Shown in pieces: positions 41,656 to 49,692 of a DNA stretch of 64,000 nucleotides. Every line of letters begins with the position of its first letter. The stretch's first letter is position 1. Both the position numbers and the translations under genes were made by a program. The DNA comes from Bacteroidaceae bacterium. Lineage in GTDB: Bacteria > Bacteroidota > Bacteroidia > Bacteroidales > Bacteroidaceae. The stretch lies in contig JAKSLI010000011.1 of the NCBI GenBank assembly GCA_024401305.1, positions 1 through 64,000 of the forward strand. Direction: 5' to 3'. Below the pieces are notes generated by a model. That model was not told the origin of the DNA. It made no database searches and worked only from the letters and a program-made list of their open reading frames with translations.

Positions 41656-43128
41656 ATGAAAAATTCAATTCTCTCCTTGATACTTGCGATTGCTCCACTC
41701 GGAGCACAGGCAGGCGATGGCTTGCATCTCGCAGGTGAACCGTTCATTCACGACCCTTCTACAATCGCTTTCTGCGACGGTAAATACTACACTTTCGGTA
41801 CTGGTGGTGGCGGACTTATCTCTGCTGACGGCTGGACTTGGAAGACTGGTGCCGTTCGTCCGGGAAGAGGCGCTGCTCCTGATGTGCTGAAGATTGGCGA
41901 CCGTTACCTCGTAGCATATAGTACTACTGGTGGCGGACTCGGCGGCACTCACAGAGGTACTGTCGTTACAATGTGGAACAAGACACTCGACCCTAATTCG
42001 CCAGACTTCAAGTTCACTGATCCTATTGTCGTTGCTGAGTCAACAGACGATGAGGACTGCGACGCTATCGACGCTGGTCTTCTCCTTGATCCTTCAACTG
42101 GTCGCCTCTGGTGTTCTTACGGAACATATTTCGGCTTCATCCGCATCGTGGAACTCGACCCTGCTACAGGTAAGCGCATGGAAGGAAACGAGGCAAAGAA
42201 CATAGCTATCGACTGCGAGGCTACCGACCTCATCTATCGCAACGGTTGGTACTATCTCCTCGGTACTCACGGCACTTGCTGCGACGGTGTGAACTCTACT
42301 TACAACATCGTTGTTGGCCGTTCACGCAATGTGACTGGTCCTTATCTCGACAACATGGGTAGAGACATGCTCCATGGTGGTGGCAAGATGGTAGTTGCTG
42401 CTGAAGGTCGCGGTGTTGGTGCAGGTCATTTCGGACGCTACATCGAGGCTGACGGCGTTGAAAAGGCTTCTTTCCACTGGGAGGCTGACATGGATCGTGG
42501 CGGTTACAGCACACTCGCTATCCGTCCATTGCTTTGGAGAAACGATTGGCCAGTAGCTGGTCAGCTCTTCAAGGAAGGAAACTACGCTGTGTTCTCTGAG
42601 CGTCGTGGCTACGCTTTGGAACTTGCCGTTGACTTCGTTCGTTTGCAGCAGCAGCGTGGCAGATGGTTCCAGGTGGATTCTACTGCTACTCGCAAGAAGC
42701 TCCCAGAGCAGCAGCTTGCAGATGTTCAGGGCGACTGGGCAAAGCATGCTGACGCAGAAGGCAATATCCCTGCTCGTATCGGTGATTACATGGCACGCCC
42801 TCACCAGAAGTGGACTATCACTGCTGTTCCTGAGAAGGAAGGCTATCTCGGCGGTCTCTATTACAAGATTGCCATTGACGGCACAGACCTCGCTCTCACA
42901 GCCGACGGTCCTAATGTGAAGGTCGGCAAATACACAGGCCAATGCATACAGCTCTGGCGCATCGAGCAATGTACTGACGGCACTTATCGCATTATGCCAA
43001 GACGCACTCAGTGTGGCGGTGAGATCAACACCACTATCTGTCTCTACTCTGCAGGCGACAGTACTCCAGCTCTCGCACCATTCGACATGAATAGCGACAA
43101 CTCAAAGTGGAACCTCCGCGCATATTAA
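41656..43128 (+). CDS. GH43-like glycosidase with C-terminal ricin-like domain
   Basis: A 490-residue exported protein with signal peptide (SILSLILAIAPLGAQA). The five-bladed GH43 fold is indicated by FIHDPSTIAFCDGKYYTF (catalytic-base Asp), DCDAIDAGLLLDPSTGRLWCSYG and CEATDLIYRNGWYYLLGTHG (general-acid Glu). Residues about 355-490 carry a ricin-like carbohydrate-binding module (LWRIEQCTDGTYRIMPR). It most resembles arabinan-type endo/exo hydrolases; the exact linkage is not certain. The start at 41656 follows a -7 box TAATTTTG at 41621-41628. A hairpin terminator lies downstream. Confidence 0.82.
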   Translation: MKNSILSLILAIAPLGAQAGDGLHLAGEPFIHDPSTIAFCDGKYYTFGTGGGGLISADGWTWKTGAVRPGRGAAPDVLKIGDRYLVAYSTTGGGLGGTHRGTVVTMWNKTLDPNSPDFKFTDPIVVAESTDDEDCDAIDAGLLLDPSTGRLWCSYGTYFGFIRIVELDPATGKRMEGNEAKNIAIDCEATDLIYRNGWYYLLGTHGTCCDGVNSTYNIVVGRSRNVTGPYLDNMGRDMLHGGGKMVVAAEGRGVGAGHFGRYIEADGVEKASFHWEADMDRGGYSTLAIRPLLWRNDWPVAGQLFKEGNYAVFSERRGYALELAVDFVRLQQQRGRWFQVDSTATRKKLPEQQLADVQGDWAKHADAEGNIPARIGDYMARPHQKWTITAVPEKEGYLGGLYYKIAIDGTDLALTADGPNVKVGKYTGQCIQLWRIEQCTDGTYRIMPRRTQCGGEINTTICLYSAGDSTPALAPFDMNSDNSKWNLRAY

Positions 43129-43149
43129 TCCACATATATTAAATAATGT

Positions 43150-43204
43150 AAATGTTCTGCACATTTAGCGTTTTCCAAGATGTTATTTGTGCAGAACATT
43201 TTTT
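43150..43204 (+). terminator. Terminator hairpin after the GH43 gene
   Basis: AAATGTTCTGCACA (43150-43163) pairs with TGTGCAGAACATT (43188-43200), followed by TTTT. The same ~50-bp palindrome recurs, diverged, at 45316-45369 in the leader of the DUF4143-type ATPase. Confidence 0.8.
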
Positions 43205-43207
43205 ATT

Positions 43208-43347
43208 TAAACACGGGTTTCACTAGTGTCACGAGTTTTATAGTTTATAAAAGGTTCATGATTACTTATGGCAAAAAAACTTGTGAAACTCTTAATGACT
43301 ATAAGAATAAAAGAACTCGTGTTACTCGTGTAACTCGCGTTTGATAA
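43208..43347. repeat. AAACACGAG inverted-repeat element, copy 2
   Basis: A 140-bp element begins AAACACGGGTTTCACTAGTG and ends TAACTCGCGTTTGA, with interior TTATAGTTTATAAAAGGTTC and GACTATAAGAAT. It matches 49486-49630. It fills the first part of the 400-nt gap before the small peptide gene. Confidence 0.82.
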
Positions 43348-43442
43348 TAATAGTGATTTCTGTTCGTTCTAGTTCCGTTGATACCTATCAATGTGATGTA
43401 AATATGTGTTTTTGAGTTGGTTGTAAATTCATTCTTTTTATT

Positions 43443-43450
43443 TAATTTTG
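43443..43450 (+). promoter_or_regulatory. Promoter -7 box of the fimbrillin operon
   Basis: TAATTTTG at 43443-43450, with GTTG at 43419-43422 (20-nt spacer), lies about 77 nt before the ATG at 43527. Confidence 0.55.
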
Positions 43451-43526
43451 CACTCGTATATTGTATGATAGTGCTAACTATCACTCTTTTAGATAATAAT
43501 AATAATAACATAAAAACGTAAACAGA

Positions 43527-43700
43527 ATGAAAAAGAAAAAATTTATTACGCCTAAAGTGCGCGTAGTTAAGCTTGACGTGGAAGCGTTGATGCAAGGTCA
43601 AAGTGGTGGCGGTCCAAATAAGGCAGGTGTCAATACTGCTACGGTTATAGTAGATGACCATTCAGGAACAGATTCTGACGGTAATAAAATTAACTGGTAA
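43527..43700 (+). CDS. 57-residue peptide upstream of the fimbrillin-like lipoprotein
   Basis: A short gene with product starting MKKKKFITPKVRVVKLDVEA, then LMQGQSGGGPNKAG and an Asp/Gly/Ser-rich tail ending DGNKINW. No signal peptide or membrane helix. The pattern (basic start, P-x-V-x-V-x-x-L, acidic residue, LM, Gly-rich) resembles small Bacteroidales proteins often found beside secreted or cell-surface lipoproteins. It ends 5 nt before the fimbrillin-like gene, so they are cotranscribed. Function unknown; a peptide precursor or a small structural partner are both possible. Confidence 0.72.
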   Translation: MKKKKFITPKVRVVKLDVEALMQGQSGGGPNKAGVNTATVIVDDHSGTDSDGNKINW

Positions 43701-43705
43701 ATAAG

Positions 43706-44596
43706 ATGAAAAAGTTTCTATTTATTTCTATAGTGGCATTGTTGGCCGCTAGTTGCTCAAATGACGATGAACCAGTTATTACAGAGACTAAGTATGTAAA
43801 AGCAGAGATGAAGGTTAGTGCGGGTCAGACAGCTACTTCACGTGCGTATTTGGGTCATATTGATGATGATCATGGAAGCAAAACGATTGGAGTGAAGTTT
43901 ACTCGTGGAGACAAAATGGACATCTACGAAAGTTGCAGTTATCAGCAGAATACCAAGTATGTCTTTACTAACCAAGATCAAGGAGCTTACCAGGCTGCCA
44001 ATTTCTCAGGCACATGGACTACAGACGAAGGCGCATGGGCGGCAATTTTCCCTTCATCTCCATCCAACAAAATGACATTATTGTCAAATGATGCGAATGG
44101 AACAGGTACAAATATTTACGAATCTGTTATCCCGCAAGATCAAACTACTATTGGTTCGGCTGACGGTGGTGTTACCTATGATAATGCTGCAAATATTATG
44201 GTAGCTGCGAGATATAAAAAAGAAGTGGTTGAAACTCCTACATGTTTCCTTGCGCCAATAGTTTGCTACCTTTATTTCGCAAGCAGAAATGAAACTGTTA
44301 ATATCGTCAGCACAGCAGGTTCAATTTCTGGTGCAGTTAAATGTACTACAAGTAAAAACACTTGGGCTAATTGGGAGAATTTTGATGGTTGTGCAACTAT
44401 TAGTGGTACGGATGCATCCGCCAAGACCATCACATCACATGGTCTTTATATGGAACGTTCTAAAAAATACGAGCATATCGTTTGTATGATTCCAGGTACT
44501 TTTGAAAAAGGACAACTCACAATTGGCTCTTTACAGAACAACCTGAAGCAAGATCTTAAACATGTTCATATGTATTACTTAGGCGCTATTGACTAA
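43706..44596 (+). CDS. Fimbrillin-family lipoprotein
   Basis: A 296-residue lipoprotein with lipobox LLAASC (Cys17) followed by SNDDEP, the usual Bacteroidetes lipoprotein signal with acidic export residues. The first domain (AEMKVSAGQTATSRAYLG, FTRGDKMDIYE, WAAIFPSSP) resembles the N-terminal half of FimA/Mfa-like fimbrillins. It is shorter than large adhesins and lacks neighbouring anchor or tip genes, so it may be an orphan surface protein. It is coupled to the 57-residue peptide gene. Confidence 0.72.
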   Translation: MKKFLFISIVALLAASCSNDDEPVITETKYVKAEMKVSAGQTATSRAYLGHIDDDHGSKTIGVKFTRGDKMDIYESCSYQQNTKYVFTNQDQGAYQAANFSGTWTTDEGAWAAIFPSSPSNKMTLLSNDANGTGTNIYESVIPQDQTTIGSADGGVTYDNAANIMVAARYKKEVVETPTCFLAPIVCYLYFASRNETVNIVSTAGSISGAVKCTTSKNTWANWENFDGCATISGTDASAKTITSHGLYMERSKKYEHIVCMIPGTFEKGQLTIGSLQNNLKQDLKHVHMYYLGAID

Positions 44597-44656
44597 TAGT
44601 ACTAAACGGTACAGGAATCGCTGGGACGGTTCTCCTATCCGCTCAACAATAAACAT

Positions 44657-44693
44657 ATCAGCCACACTCACATTATCGTCGAGTGTGGCTGAT
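44657..44693. terminator. ATCAGCCACACTC hairpin, copy 1
   Basis: ATCAGCCACACTC and GAGTGTGGCTGAT pair perfectly around ACATTATCGTC. It is 60 nt after the fimbrillin stop and is preceded by GGGACGGTTCTCC. Copies lie at 44858-44894 and 46666-46701. Confidence 0.8.
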
Positions 44694-44724
44694 TCGCTTT
44701 TCCTATTTCCAAATTCCAATAGCT

Positions 44725-44773
44725 ACTGCAACATTTGCAACATTTGCAACATCTGCAACATTTGCAACATTTT
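44725..44773 (+). repeat. 9-bp GCAACATTT tandem repeat, tract 1
   Basis: Five units of GCAACATTT or GCAACATCT. An inverted tract (GTTGCAAAT units) is at 44948-44992 and a third tract at 45149-45186. Confidence 0.85.
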
Positions 44774-44857
44774 CTGGATAACAGTGACGGTTCTCCGATC
44801 CGCTCTATACAATTATTTGTGCCCGTTTTACCGGACACCAATAATATACAATAACAC

Positions 44858-44894
44858 ATCAGCCACACTCACATTATCGTTGAGTGTGGCTGAT
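44858..44894. terminator. ATCAGCCACACTC hairpin, copy 2
   Basis: A 37-bp hairpin with 13-bp arms followed by TTTTTTT. GACGGTTCTCCGATCCGCTC lies about 70 nt upstream, as in the other copies. Confidence 0.82.
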
Positions 44895-44947
44895 TTTTTT
44901 ATGGAGGTGCGGTGCCCTCACCGCAAACAGCGAACAAAGGAAGAATT

Positions 44948-44992
44948 TGTTGCAAATGTTGCAGATGTTGCAAATGTTGCAAATGTTGCACT
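44948..44992 (-). repeat. 9-bp tandem repeat, tract 2 (inverted)
   Basis: TTGTTGCAAATGTTGCAGAT and further units are the reverse complement of the GCAACATTT repeat. Tracts 1 and 2 face each other across the hairpin at 44858-44894 and could form a long stem. Confidence 0.82.
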
Positions 44993-45148
44993 GCCTATGT
45001 GAGTGTAAGTTCCTATGAGTTTTGCCTCGAGTTCCTATGGGTTTTGCCTCAAGTTCCTATGGATTATGGGTAGAGTTAGACTATAATTACTTGTGTACTT
45101 AATTACAATTACTTTACGTTATTTTCCTATTTCCATATTACAATAGGT

Positions 45149-45186
45149 ACTGCAACATTTGCAACATCTGCAACATTTGCAACATT
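45149..45186 (+). repeat. 9-bp GCAACATTT tandem repeat, tract 3
   Basis: Four units of GCAACATTT/GCAACATCT, preceded by AATAGGTACT as tract 1 is preceded by AATAGCTACT. The flanking similarity means the element is larger than the 9-mers. Confidence 0.82.
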
Positions 45187-45276
45187 CTTTAGATGATTGA
45201 AAGGATAACAGGGACGTTTCTCCTTCATAAGATTTGGCAGAAAAGAGGTACATTCATACTTTTTCTGCCTTTTTAT

Positions 45277-45370
45277 TTTGTATTGTTGTAAAAAGATGTA
45301 ACTTTGCAGCAGGAAAAGTGTTCTGCGTATTTAACACTTTTTCCTTGAAAATGTTATTTGCGCAGAACAT
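45277..45370 (+). promoter_or_regulatory. Promoter and structured leader of the DUF4143-type ATPase
   Basis: TTTG at 45277-45280 and TAACTTTG at 45299-45306 (18-nt spacer) form a promoter. The ~105-nt leader contains GGAAAAGTGTT/AACACTTTTTCC (about 45311-45345) and the GTTCTGC...GCAGAACAT palindrome also seen after the GH43 gene. Confidence 0.62.
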
Positions 45371-45410
45371 ATTTATACGAAATCTGTTATTTGCATTTAA
45401 CACTTATAGT

Positions 45411-46616
45411 ATGAACAAGCTGTTTGAACGTCATGATAGTTACATGGAATTGGTTCCTATGAACTATATTCGTGAGATAATAAAGGACATTGACTGGGAT
45501 TCCAGATTGATTGCTATCAGAGGACCTAAGGGGGTTGGAAAGACCACTATGATACTCCAATACATAAAATCCCACTTTGAGCCTGATGATAGACATGTGC
45601 TATATTTCTCAGCCGATACAGGCTACTTCTCTACTCACACATTGGTTGACACAGCCGATTCTTTTGCAAAGACTGGTGGAAAATACCTTTTTATTGATGA
45701 AGCACACAAATATACAGGTTGGAGCAGCGAGATAAAAGAGATTTATGATCTTCATCGAGACCTGCATATCGTGTTGAGTGGCTCTTCTATGCTACAGATC
45801 AACGACGGAGATGCAGATTTGTCAAGGCGTATCATCTATTATGACATGCCAGGACTTTCCATGCGCGAGTTCCTGAAGTTGGATGCGGATATTGACATTG
45901 AGGCTGTTAGCCTCGAGGAACTCCTGGCACATCCAAACAGGTTCTGCAGTTACGTGAAAAGCAAATGCCACCCTTTGGAACATTTCGCTCGCTATCTTCG
46001 CGTAGGATATTACCCTTTCTATTTTGAATCGCCAAAGAGCTATGCGACAAGACTAGAGAATGTGGTCAATTACACCATTGATGTAGAACTGACGAAATAT
46101 CGCAATCTGGAGGTTGGCAACACGAGGGCAGTAAAGGCTCTGTTGCAAGTGATTTCCCAGATGGTGCCTTACGATGTGGACATAGCCAAGCTTTCAAGGG
46201 CGACAGGCATATCAAGAGCAACAGCTCTTCGCTATCTGAAAAATCTTGAAGAGGCAAAGATGATTCATCGTTTGTTTTCTGATCTCAATTCAATAACAGA
46301 TTTACAGAAGCCAGACAAAATTCTTTTGGATAATACCAATTTGCTCTACACTCTTTGCTCTACAACTCCTGAAATAGGTACTGTCCGTGAAACCTTCCTT
46401 GCAAACCAATTGTCCGCAACCGGACATAAGTTGGAATACGCAGGTTACAAGAGTGGTGATTTTAGAGTCGATGATAGCATAGTAATAGAAGTAGGAGGTG
46501 CTGACAAGGGATTCCGCCAATTAAAAGGACAAGAGAATGCACTTGTAGCTGCAGATGACATAGATTCTGCCACGCCAAACAAATTGCCGTTGTGGACATT
46601 CGGGTTCTTGTACTAG
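45411..46616 (+). CDS. AAA ATPase of the AAA_14/DUF4143 type
   Basis: A 401-residue ATPase. Walker A is IRGPKGVGKTTMIL near residue 38, Walker B KYLFIDEAHKY near residue 92, and a sensor segment HIVLSGSSML follows. A helix-turn-helix (LSRATGISRATALRYLKNLEEA) comes before the DUF4143 C-terminal domain with VDDSIVIEVGGADKG, a nuclease-like site. The start at 45411 follows a long structured leader; the longer reading includes the promoter. The family is widespread and patchy with no assigned function. Repeat clusters on both sides suggest recent acquisition. Confidence 0.82.
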   Translation: MNKLFERHDSYMELVPMNYIREIIKDIDWDSRLIAIRGPKGVGKTTMILQYIKSHFEPDDRHVLYFSADTGYFSTHTLVDTADSFAKTGGKYLFIDEAHKYTGWSSEIKEIYDLHRDLHIVLSGSSMLQINDGDADLSRRIIYYDMPGLSMREFLKLDADIDIEAVSLEELLAHPNRFCSYVKSKCHPLEHFARYLRVGYYPFYFESPKSYATRLENVVNYTIDVELTKYRNLEVGNTRAVKALLQVISQMVPYDVDIAKLSRATGISRATALRYLKNLEEAKMIHRLFSDLNSITDLQKPDKILLDNTNLLYTLCSTTPEIGTVRETFLANQLSATGHKLEYAGYKSGDFRVDDSIVIEVGGADKGFRQLKGQENALVAADDIDSATPNKLPLWTFGFLY

Positions 46617-46665
46617 GCAGAGGATAGCTGGGACGTTCCTTCTCCGCTCTATACAATAACAACAC

Positions 46666-46701
46666 ATCAGCCACACTCGCATTATCTCGAGTGTGGCTGA
46701 T
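46666..46701. terminator. ATCAGCCACACTC hairpin, copy 3
   Basis: ATCAGCCACACTC and GAGTGTGGCTGAT pair after the ATPase stop codon. It is preceded by GCTGGGACGTTCC and CTCCGCTCTATACAATAAC, so the repeat unit is about 85 bp. Confidence 0.8.
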
Positions 46702-46744
46702 TTATTTGCGTATGGAAGCTGATATTTTGTCTAGTGAGCTTCCC

Positions 46745-47053
46745 TTACTCTACCTCAAAGTCGAGGCATGTGCGCTGAACTGTGTATGGGCGAACCTTGC
46801 CGTTTGCCACTGCTACATGCTCTGGGTGAGTAGAGTATGCTTTCAGGGCTTCTGCGCTTTCAAGAAGGCTGTCGAGCATTACATCTGCGTTGGAGGATGC
46901 CAGACGGCCGTCGATGTGAACCTTTACGTCGAGGAGTCCTGGTACTTTTCCTACTAGGCTCTCAAGTCCGCTCTTGATGCCTGCCTTTACATTCTGCTTT
47001 TCTTCTTCGCTCAACTGCTCGTTGAGCTTCCATAAAATCACGTGTCTTACCAT
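46745..47053 (-). CDS. Dabb-family (stress-responsive A/B barrel) protein
   Basis: A 102-residue dimeric alpha/beta-barrel protein. It starts MVRHVILWKLNEQLSEEE, the Dabb hallmark, and ends with HPEHVAVANGKVRPYTVQRTCLDFEV. Dabb proteins are small ferredoxin-like folds with varied or unknown roles in bacteria. Full length. A TTATTAG heptamer array lies between its start and the stop of the upstream xerD gene. Confidence 0.88.
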   Translation of the reverse strand: MVRHVILWKLNEQLSEEEKQNVKAGIKSGLESLVGKVPGLLDVKVHIDGRLASSNADVMLDSLLESAEALKAYSTHPEHVAVANGKVRPYTVQRTCLDFEVE

Positions 47054-47068
47054 GTTGTTAATTATGAA

Positions 47069-47109
47069 TTATTAGTTATTAGTTATTAGTTATTAGTTAT
47101 TAGTTATTA
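47069..47109. repeat. TTATTAG heptanucleotide array
   Basis: About six copies of TTATTAG lie between the Dabb start codon and the xerD stop codon. Heptamers in a leader can shift promoter spacing by slipped-strand change. Confidence 0.8.
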
Positions 47110-48003
47110 CTCGCTACTAGCCATATTCCTCGGATGATGGTTGAGAATCTCATCGCGGAGAGTATGTGTATCTATGTGAGTGTAGATTTCCGTCGTTCCG
47201 ATGCTTTCGTGACCGAGCATTGCTTGTATGACACGAAGGTCTGCACCGCCTTCAAGTAGGCATGTGGCGAAGGAATGGCGCAAGGTGTGAGGCGAAATCG
47301 TTTTCTGTATGCCAGCCTTTATGCCGAGATCCTTTATCATTATAAGAATCATCGTGCGCGTGAGACGAGAACCACGGCGATTAAGGAACACGATGTGTTC
47401 TTCTCCCTTCTTTATGTTCTGCATCTGCTTGCGGTCGATATACCAGAACTTCAGTTGCTTGATGGCTTCTTTCGAGATAGGCACGAGCCTTTCCTTGCGT
47501 CCTTTGCCCATGACTCGCACGAAACCTTCCTCAAGATAGAGATTGGATAGTTCCAGATTGACGAGTTCGGATACGCGGAGTCCGCACGAGAAAAGCACCT
47601 CAATGATTGCCTTGTTGCGCTGGCCTTCCCACTTTGACAGGTCGATGGCAGCCTCAAGAGCGTCGATTTCCTCTACCGACAGCACTTCCGGAAGATGGTC
47701 GCCGAGGCGTGGTGACTCAAGAAGTTCCGTCGGATCCTTGTCGGTGTATTCGTCGAGCAGCAGGTACTTATGGAAAGAGCGCACGCCAGAGAGTATGCGG
47801 CACTGAGAACGCGGTCCGATGCCAACATCGCGAAGTGACGCAGAGAAGGCTTCCACATCTTTCAATTCGGCATCTACAGGGCTGTCAATGCCCGCCTGAC
47901 GAAGGAATGTGACATACTTCTCCACATCGCGCATGTAAGCTTCGATGGTGTTCTCCGTGAAGTTGCGCTCCAGTTTAAGGTATCTGCGGTATTTGGTTAG
48001 CAT
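47107..48003 (-). CDS. xerD: Tyrosine recombinase XerD-like
   Basis: A 298-residue recombinase for chromosome dimer resolution. The N-terminal SAM-like domain (RYLKLERNFTENTIEAYMRDV) is followed by the catalytic domain with Arg in SCGLRVSELVNL, HxxR in HTLRHSFATCLLEGG and the nucleophile Tyr in GTTEIYTHID. Length and motifs fit XerD. A hairpin separates it from the HU gene upstream. It is not near integrase-type mobile genes, so a core XerC/D role is likely. Confidence 0.92.
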   Translation of the reverse strand: MLTKYRRYLKLERNFTENTIEAYMRDVEKYVTFLRQAGIDSPVDAELKDVEAFSASLRDVGIGPRSQCRILSGVRSFHKYLLLDEYTDKDPTELLESPRLGDHLPEVLSVEEIDALEAAIDLSKWEGQRNKAIIEVLFSCGLRVSELVNLELSNLYLEEGFVRVMGKGRKERLVPISKEAIKQLKFWYIDRKQMQNIKKGEEHIVFLNRRGSRLTRTMILIMIKDLGIKAGIQKTISPHTLRHSFATCLLEGGADLRVIQAMLGHESIGTTEIYTHIDTHTLRDEILNHHPRNMASSE

Positions 48004-48016
48004 AGAGATTCAACTT

Positions 48017-48050
48017 AAAAACCCACAGAATCCATGACTCTGTGGGTTTT
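48017..48050 (-). terminator. Terminator of the HU gene
   Basis: AAAAACCCACAGA and TCTGTGGGTTTT form a 12-bp stem around a 9-nt loop; on the minus strand it is followed by a T-run. It lies between HU and xerD. Confidence 0.88.
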
Positions 48051-48075
48051 ATTTGGACAAGCAAAAAAGGGTTTC

Positions 48076-48348
48076 TTACTTGTTAAGAGCCTCTTCAACA
48101 GCAGAAGCAGCCTTGAACTTAACAACCTTCTTTGCAGCAATCTGGATCTTCTCCTTAGTTGCTGGGTTGATACCTTCGCGAGCTGGGCGCTCATTTACAG
48201 AGAATGTACCGAAGCCGATGAGCTGAATCTTATCGCCAGCAACAACAGCGTCCTTAATACCTTCGAGAGCAGCCTCGAGAGCAGCCTTAGCCTGAGCCTT
48301 AGAAAGACCAGTAGCAGCTACCTTGTCAATAAGTTCTTGCTTTGTCAT
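48076..48348 (-). CDS. hup: HU-family DNA-binding protein
   Basis: A 90-residue histone-like protein: MTKQELIDKVAATGLSKAQ, the core FGTFSVNERPAREGINPATKE of the DNA-bending arm, and KVVKFKAASAVEEALNK at the end. A -7 box TACATTTG lies on the minus strand at 48441-48434. It is a separate transcription unit with its own terminator. Confidence 0.96.
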   Translation of the reverse strand: MTKQELIDKVAATGLSKAQAKAALEAALEGIKDAVVAGDKIQLIGFGTFSVNERPAREGINPATKEKIQIAAKKVVKFKAASAVEEALNK

Positions 48349-48546
48349 AATTCTTTTATGTGTTTTAGTTAGTGAGATATTTATTCAGAAGGGTGTTTGA
48401 AAAAAGAGAATAAAATTGTGTTCTTTTCGTTTGCAAATGTACACATTTACAAAGATTTAGACAATAAAATATGCGAAAAAATCAAAGAAAAAGTTAAAAA
48501 AAGTCGTTTGCCCCCCTATTTTAGGGGCAAAACAGCCTATTTTCGC

Positions 48547-48554
48547 TATCTTTG
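48547..48554 (+). promoter_or_regulatory. Promoter -7 box of the rhomboid gene
   Basis: TATCTTTG lies 44 nt before the ATG at 48599. The leader contains three AATAAGTA-like direct repeats. Confidence 0.62.
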
Positions 48555-48598
48555 CAGCATAAATACAAGTAATAAGTAAATAGCAACAAGTAATAAGT

Positions 48599-49429
48599 AT
48601 GCGTTCAATTCCTACTGTTACAAGGGCACTTCTGATACTGAATGTTGCCGCTTTCCTCTTTGCCAAAATGGCTTTTGGTGAGACTATGATATACGGAGAA
48701 CCAATGCTAAAACTGAACTGCATTCTCGGTCTCCACTATTTCACAAGCCCTGATTTCCACATCTACCAGATAGTAACCTATATGTTTATGCACGGTGGAT
48801 GGGAGCATTTGTTCTTCAATATGTTTGCCCTCTGGATGTTCGGTTGTGTTGTAGAAAAGGCTTGGGGTACCCAGCGCTATCTCGTGTATTACCTTACCTG
48901 CGGAATAGGAGCAGGCTTGCTTCAGGAGCTTGCACAGTTCATGATGTACGGCTTGAATCCGGCAATAGGTCTTACCGTAGGTGCTTCAGGTGCTATTTAT
49001 GGTATTCTGCTTGCTTTTGGCATGACATGGCCGGAGAACAAGATATTCATTTTCCCTATTCCTGTGCCAATAAAGGCGAAATGGTTTGTTTGCCTTTACG
49101 CAGCAATCGAACTCTTCTCTGCACTTGCCACAACAGGCGATGGCGTTGCCCATGTGGCTCACCTTGGCGGTATGCTGTTCGGATTCCTCCTTATTCGCCA
49201 TTGGAAAGGCGGTGGACAGTTTGGCATGAGATTCCAGATGCCTAACATGCCGGAATTCAAGAAGAAAAAGGACAAGAACCAAGCTACTGACGAACGCAAC
49301 AAGGACTGGAAATACAACCAGCAGCAGATGTCTCGCGAGGAAATCATAGACAAGATTCTCGACAAGGTTCGCCGAAACGGTTACGAGAGTCTCACGGCTG
49401 AAGAAAAGCGAATACTGTTTGAGAAGTGA
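48599..49429 (+). CDS. Rhomboid family intramembrane serine protease
   Basis: A 276-residue membrane protease with about six helices. The catalytic Ser is in GASGAIYG and the His in HVAHLGGMLFGF; the HGGWEHLFFNM loop is the conserved first-loop region. The C-terminal ~70 residues are soluble, lysine-rich and end with a helical SREEIIDKILDKVRRNGYESLTAEEKRIL motif seen in Bacteroidetes rhomboids. Substrates are unknown. Confidence 0.93.
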   Translation: MRSIPTVTRALLILNVAAFLFAKMAFGETMIYGEPMLKLNCILGLHYFTSPDFHIYQIVTYMFMHGGWEHLFFNMFALWMFGCVVEKAWGTQRYLVYYLTCGIGAGLLQELAQFMMYGLNPAIGLTVGASGAIYGILLAFGMTWPENKIFIFPIPVPIKAKWFVCLYAAIELFSALATTGDGVAHVAHLGGMLFGFLLIRHWKGGGQFGMRFQMPNMPEFKKKKDKNQATDERNKDWKYNQQQMSREEIIDKILDKVRRNGYESLTAEEKRILFEK

Positions 49430-49485
49430 AAAATCTATAAGTAAGTGAACACAATTATTTTTATAATAACGACCCCGAATTATTC

Positions 49486-49630
49486 AAACACGAGTTTCAC
49501 AAGTGTCACGAGTTTTTTATAGTTTATAAAAGGTTCATGAGTTTTACTTATTACAAAGAAAATTTCTGAAACTTTTAAAGACTATAAGAATTAAAGAACT
49601 AGTGTAACTCGTGCAACTCGCGTTTGACAA
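49486..49630. repeat. AAACACGAG inverted-repeat element, copy 3
   Basis: A 145-bp element begins AAACACGAGTTTCACAAGTG and ends CAACTCGCGTTTGA, with the interior TTATAGTTTATAAAAGGTTC shared with 43208-43347. It lies between the rhomboid and kdsC genes. Confidence 0.83.
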
Positions 49631-49692
49631 TAAAATATTTGTGTTCATTTACCATTATATAAATCTTTTTGCATAGTTACTTATATTATAAG

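Larger units (their letters stand above)
44597..45233. repeat. Repeat-dense gene-free island
   Basis: This region is almost all short repeats: two copies of the ATCAGCCACACTC hairpin, three tracts of a 9-bp (GCAACATTT) repeat, and three tandem copies of a ~23-bp unit GAGTTCCTATGGGTTTTGCC around 45008-45066. Open frames across it consist of repeats (for example CNICNICNI) and are not credible genes. Confidence 0.82.

Noticed and set aside
43299..43661. Minus-strand frame of 120 codons opposite the small peptide gene
   Set aside because: It is antisense to an inverted-repeat element, the promoter and the 57-residue peptide gene; composition is low complexity and no homologous pattern is seen.
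44589..45002. Open frame with CNICNICNI repeats after the fimbrillin gene
   Set aside because: The frame runs through hairpins and the 9-bp repeat. It has no start signal or family resemblance.
47107..48003. Integrase marking a genomic island
   Set aside because: The recombinase looks like housekeeping XerD, next to HU and Dabb genes, with no phage or conjugation genes and no tRNA att site in view.
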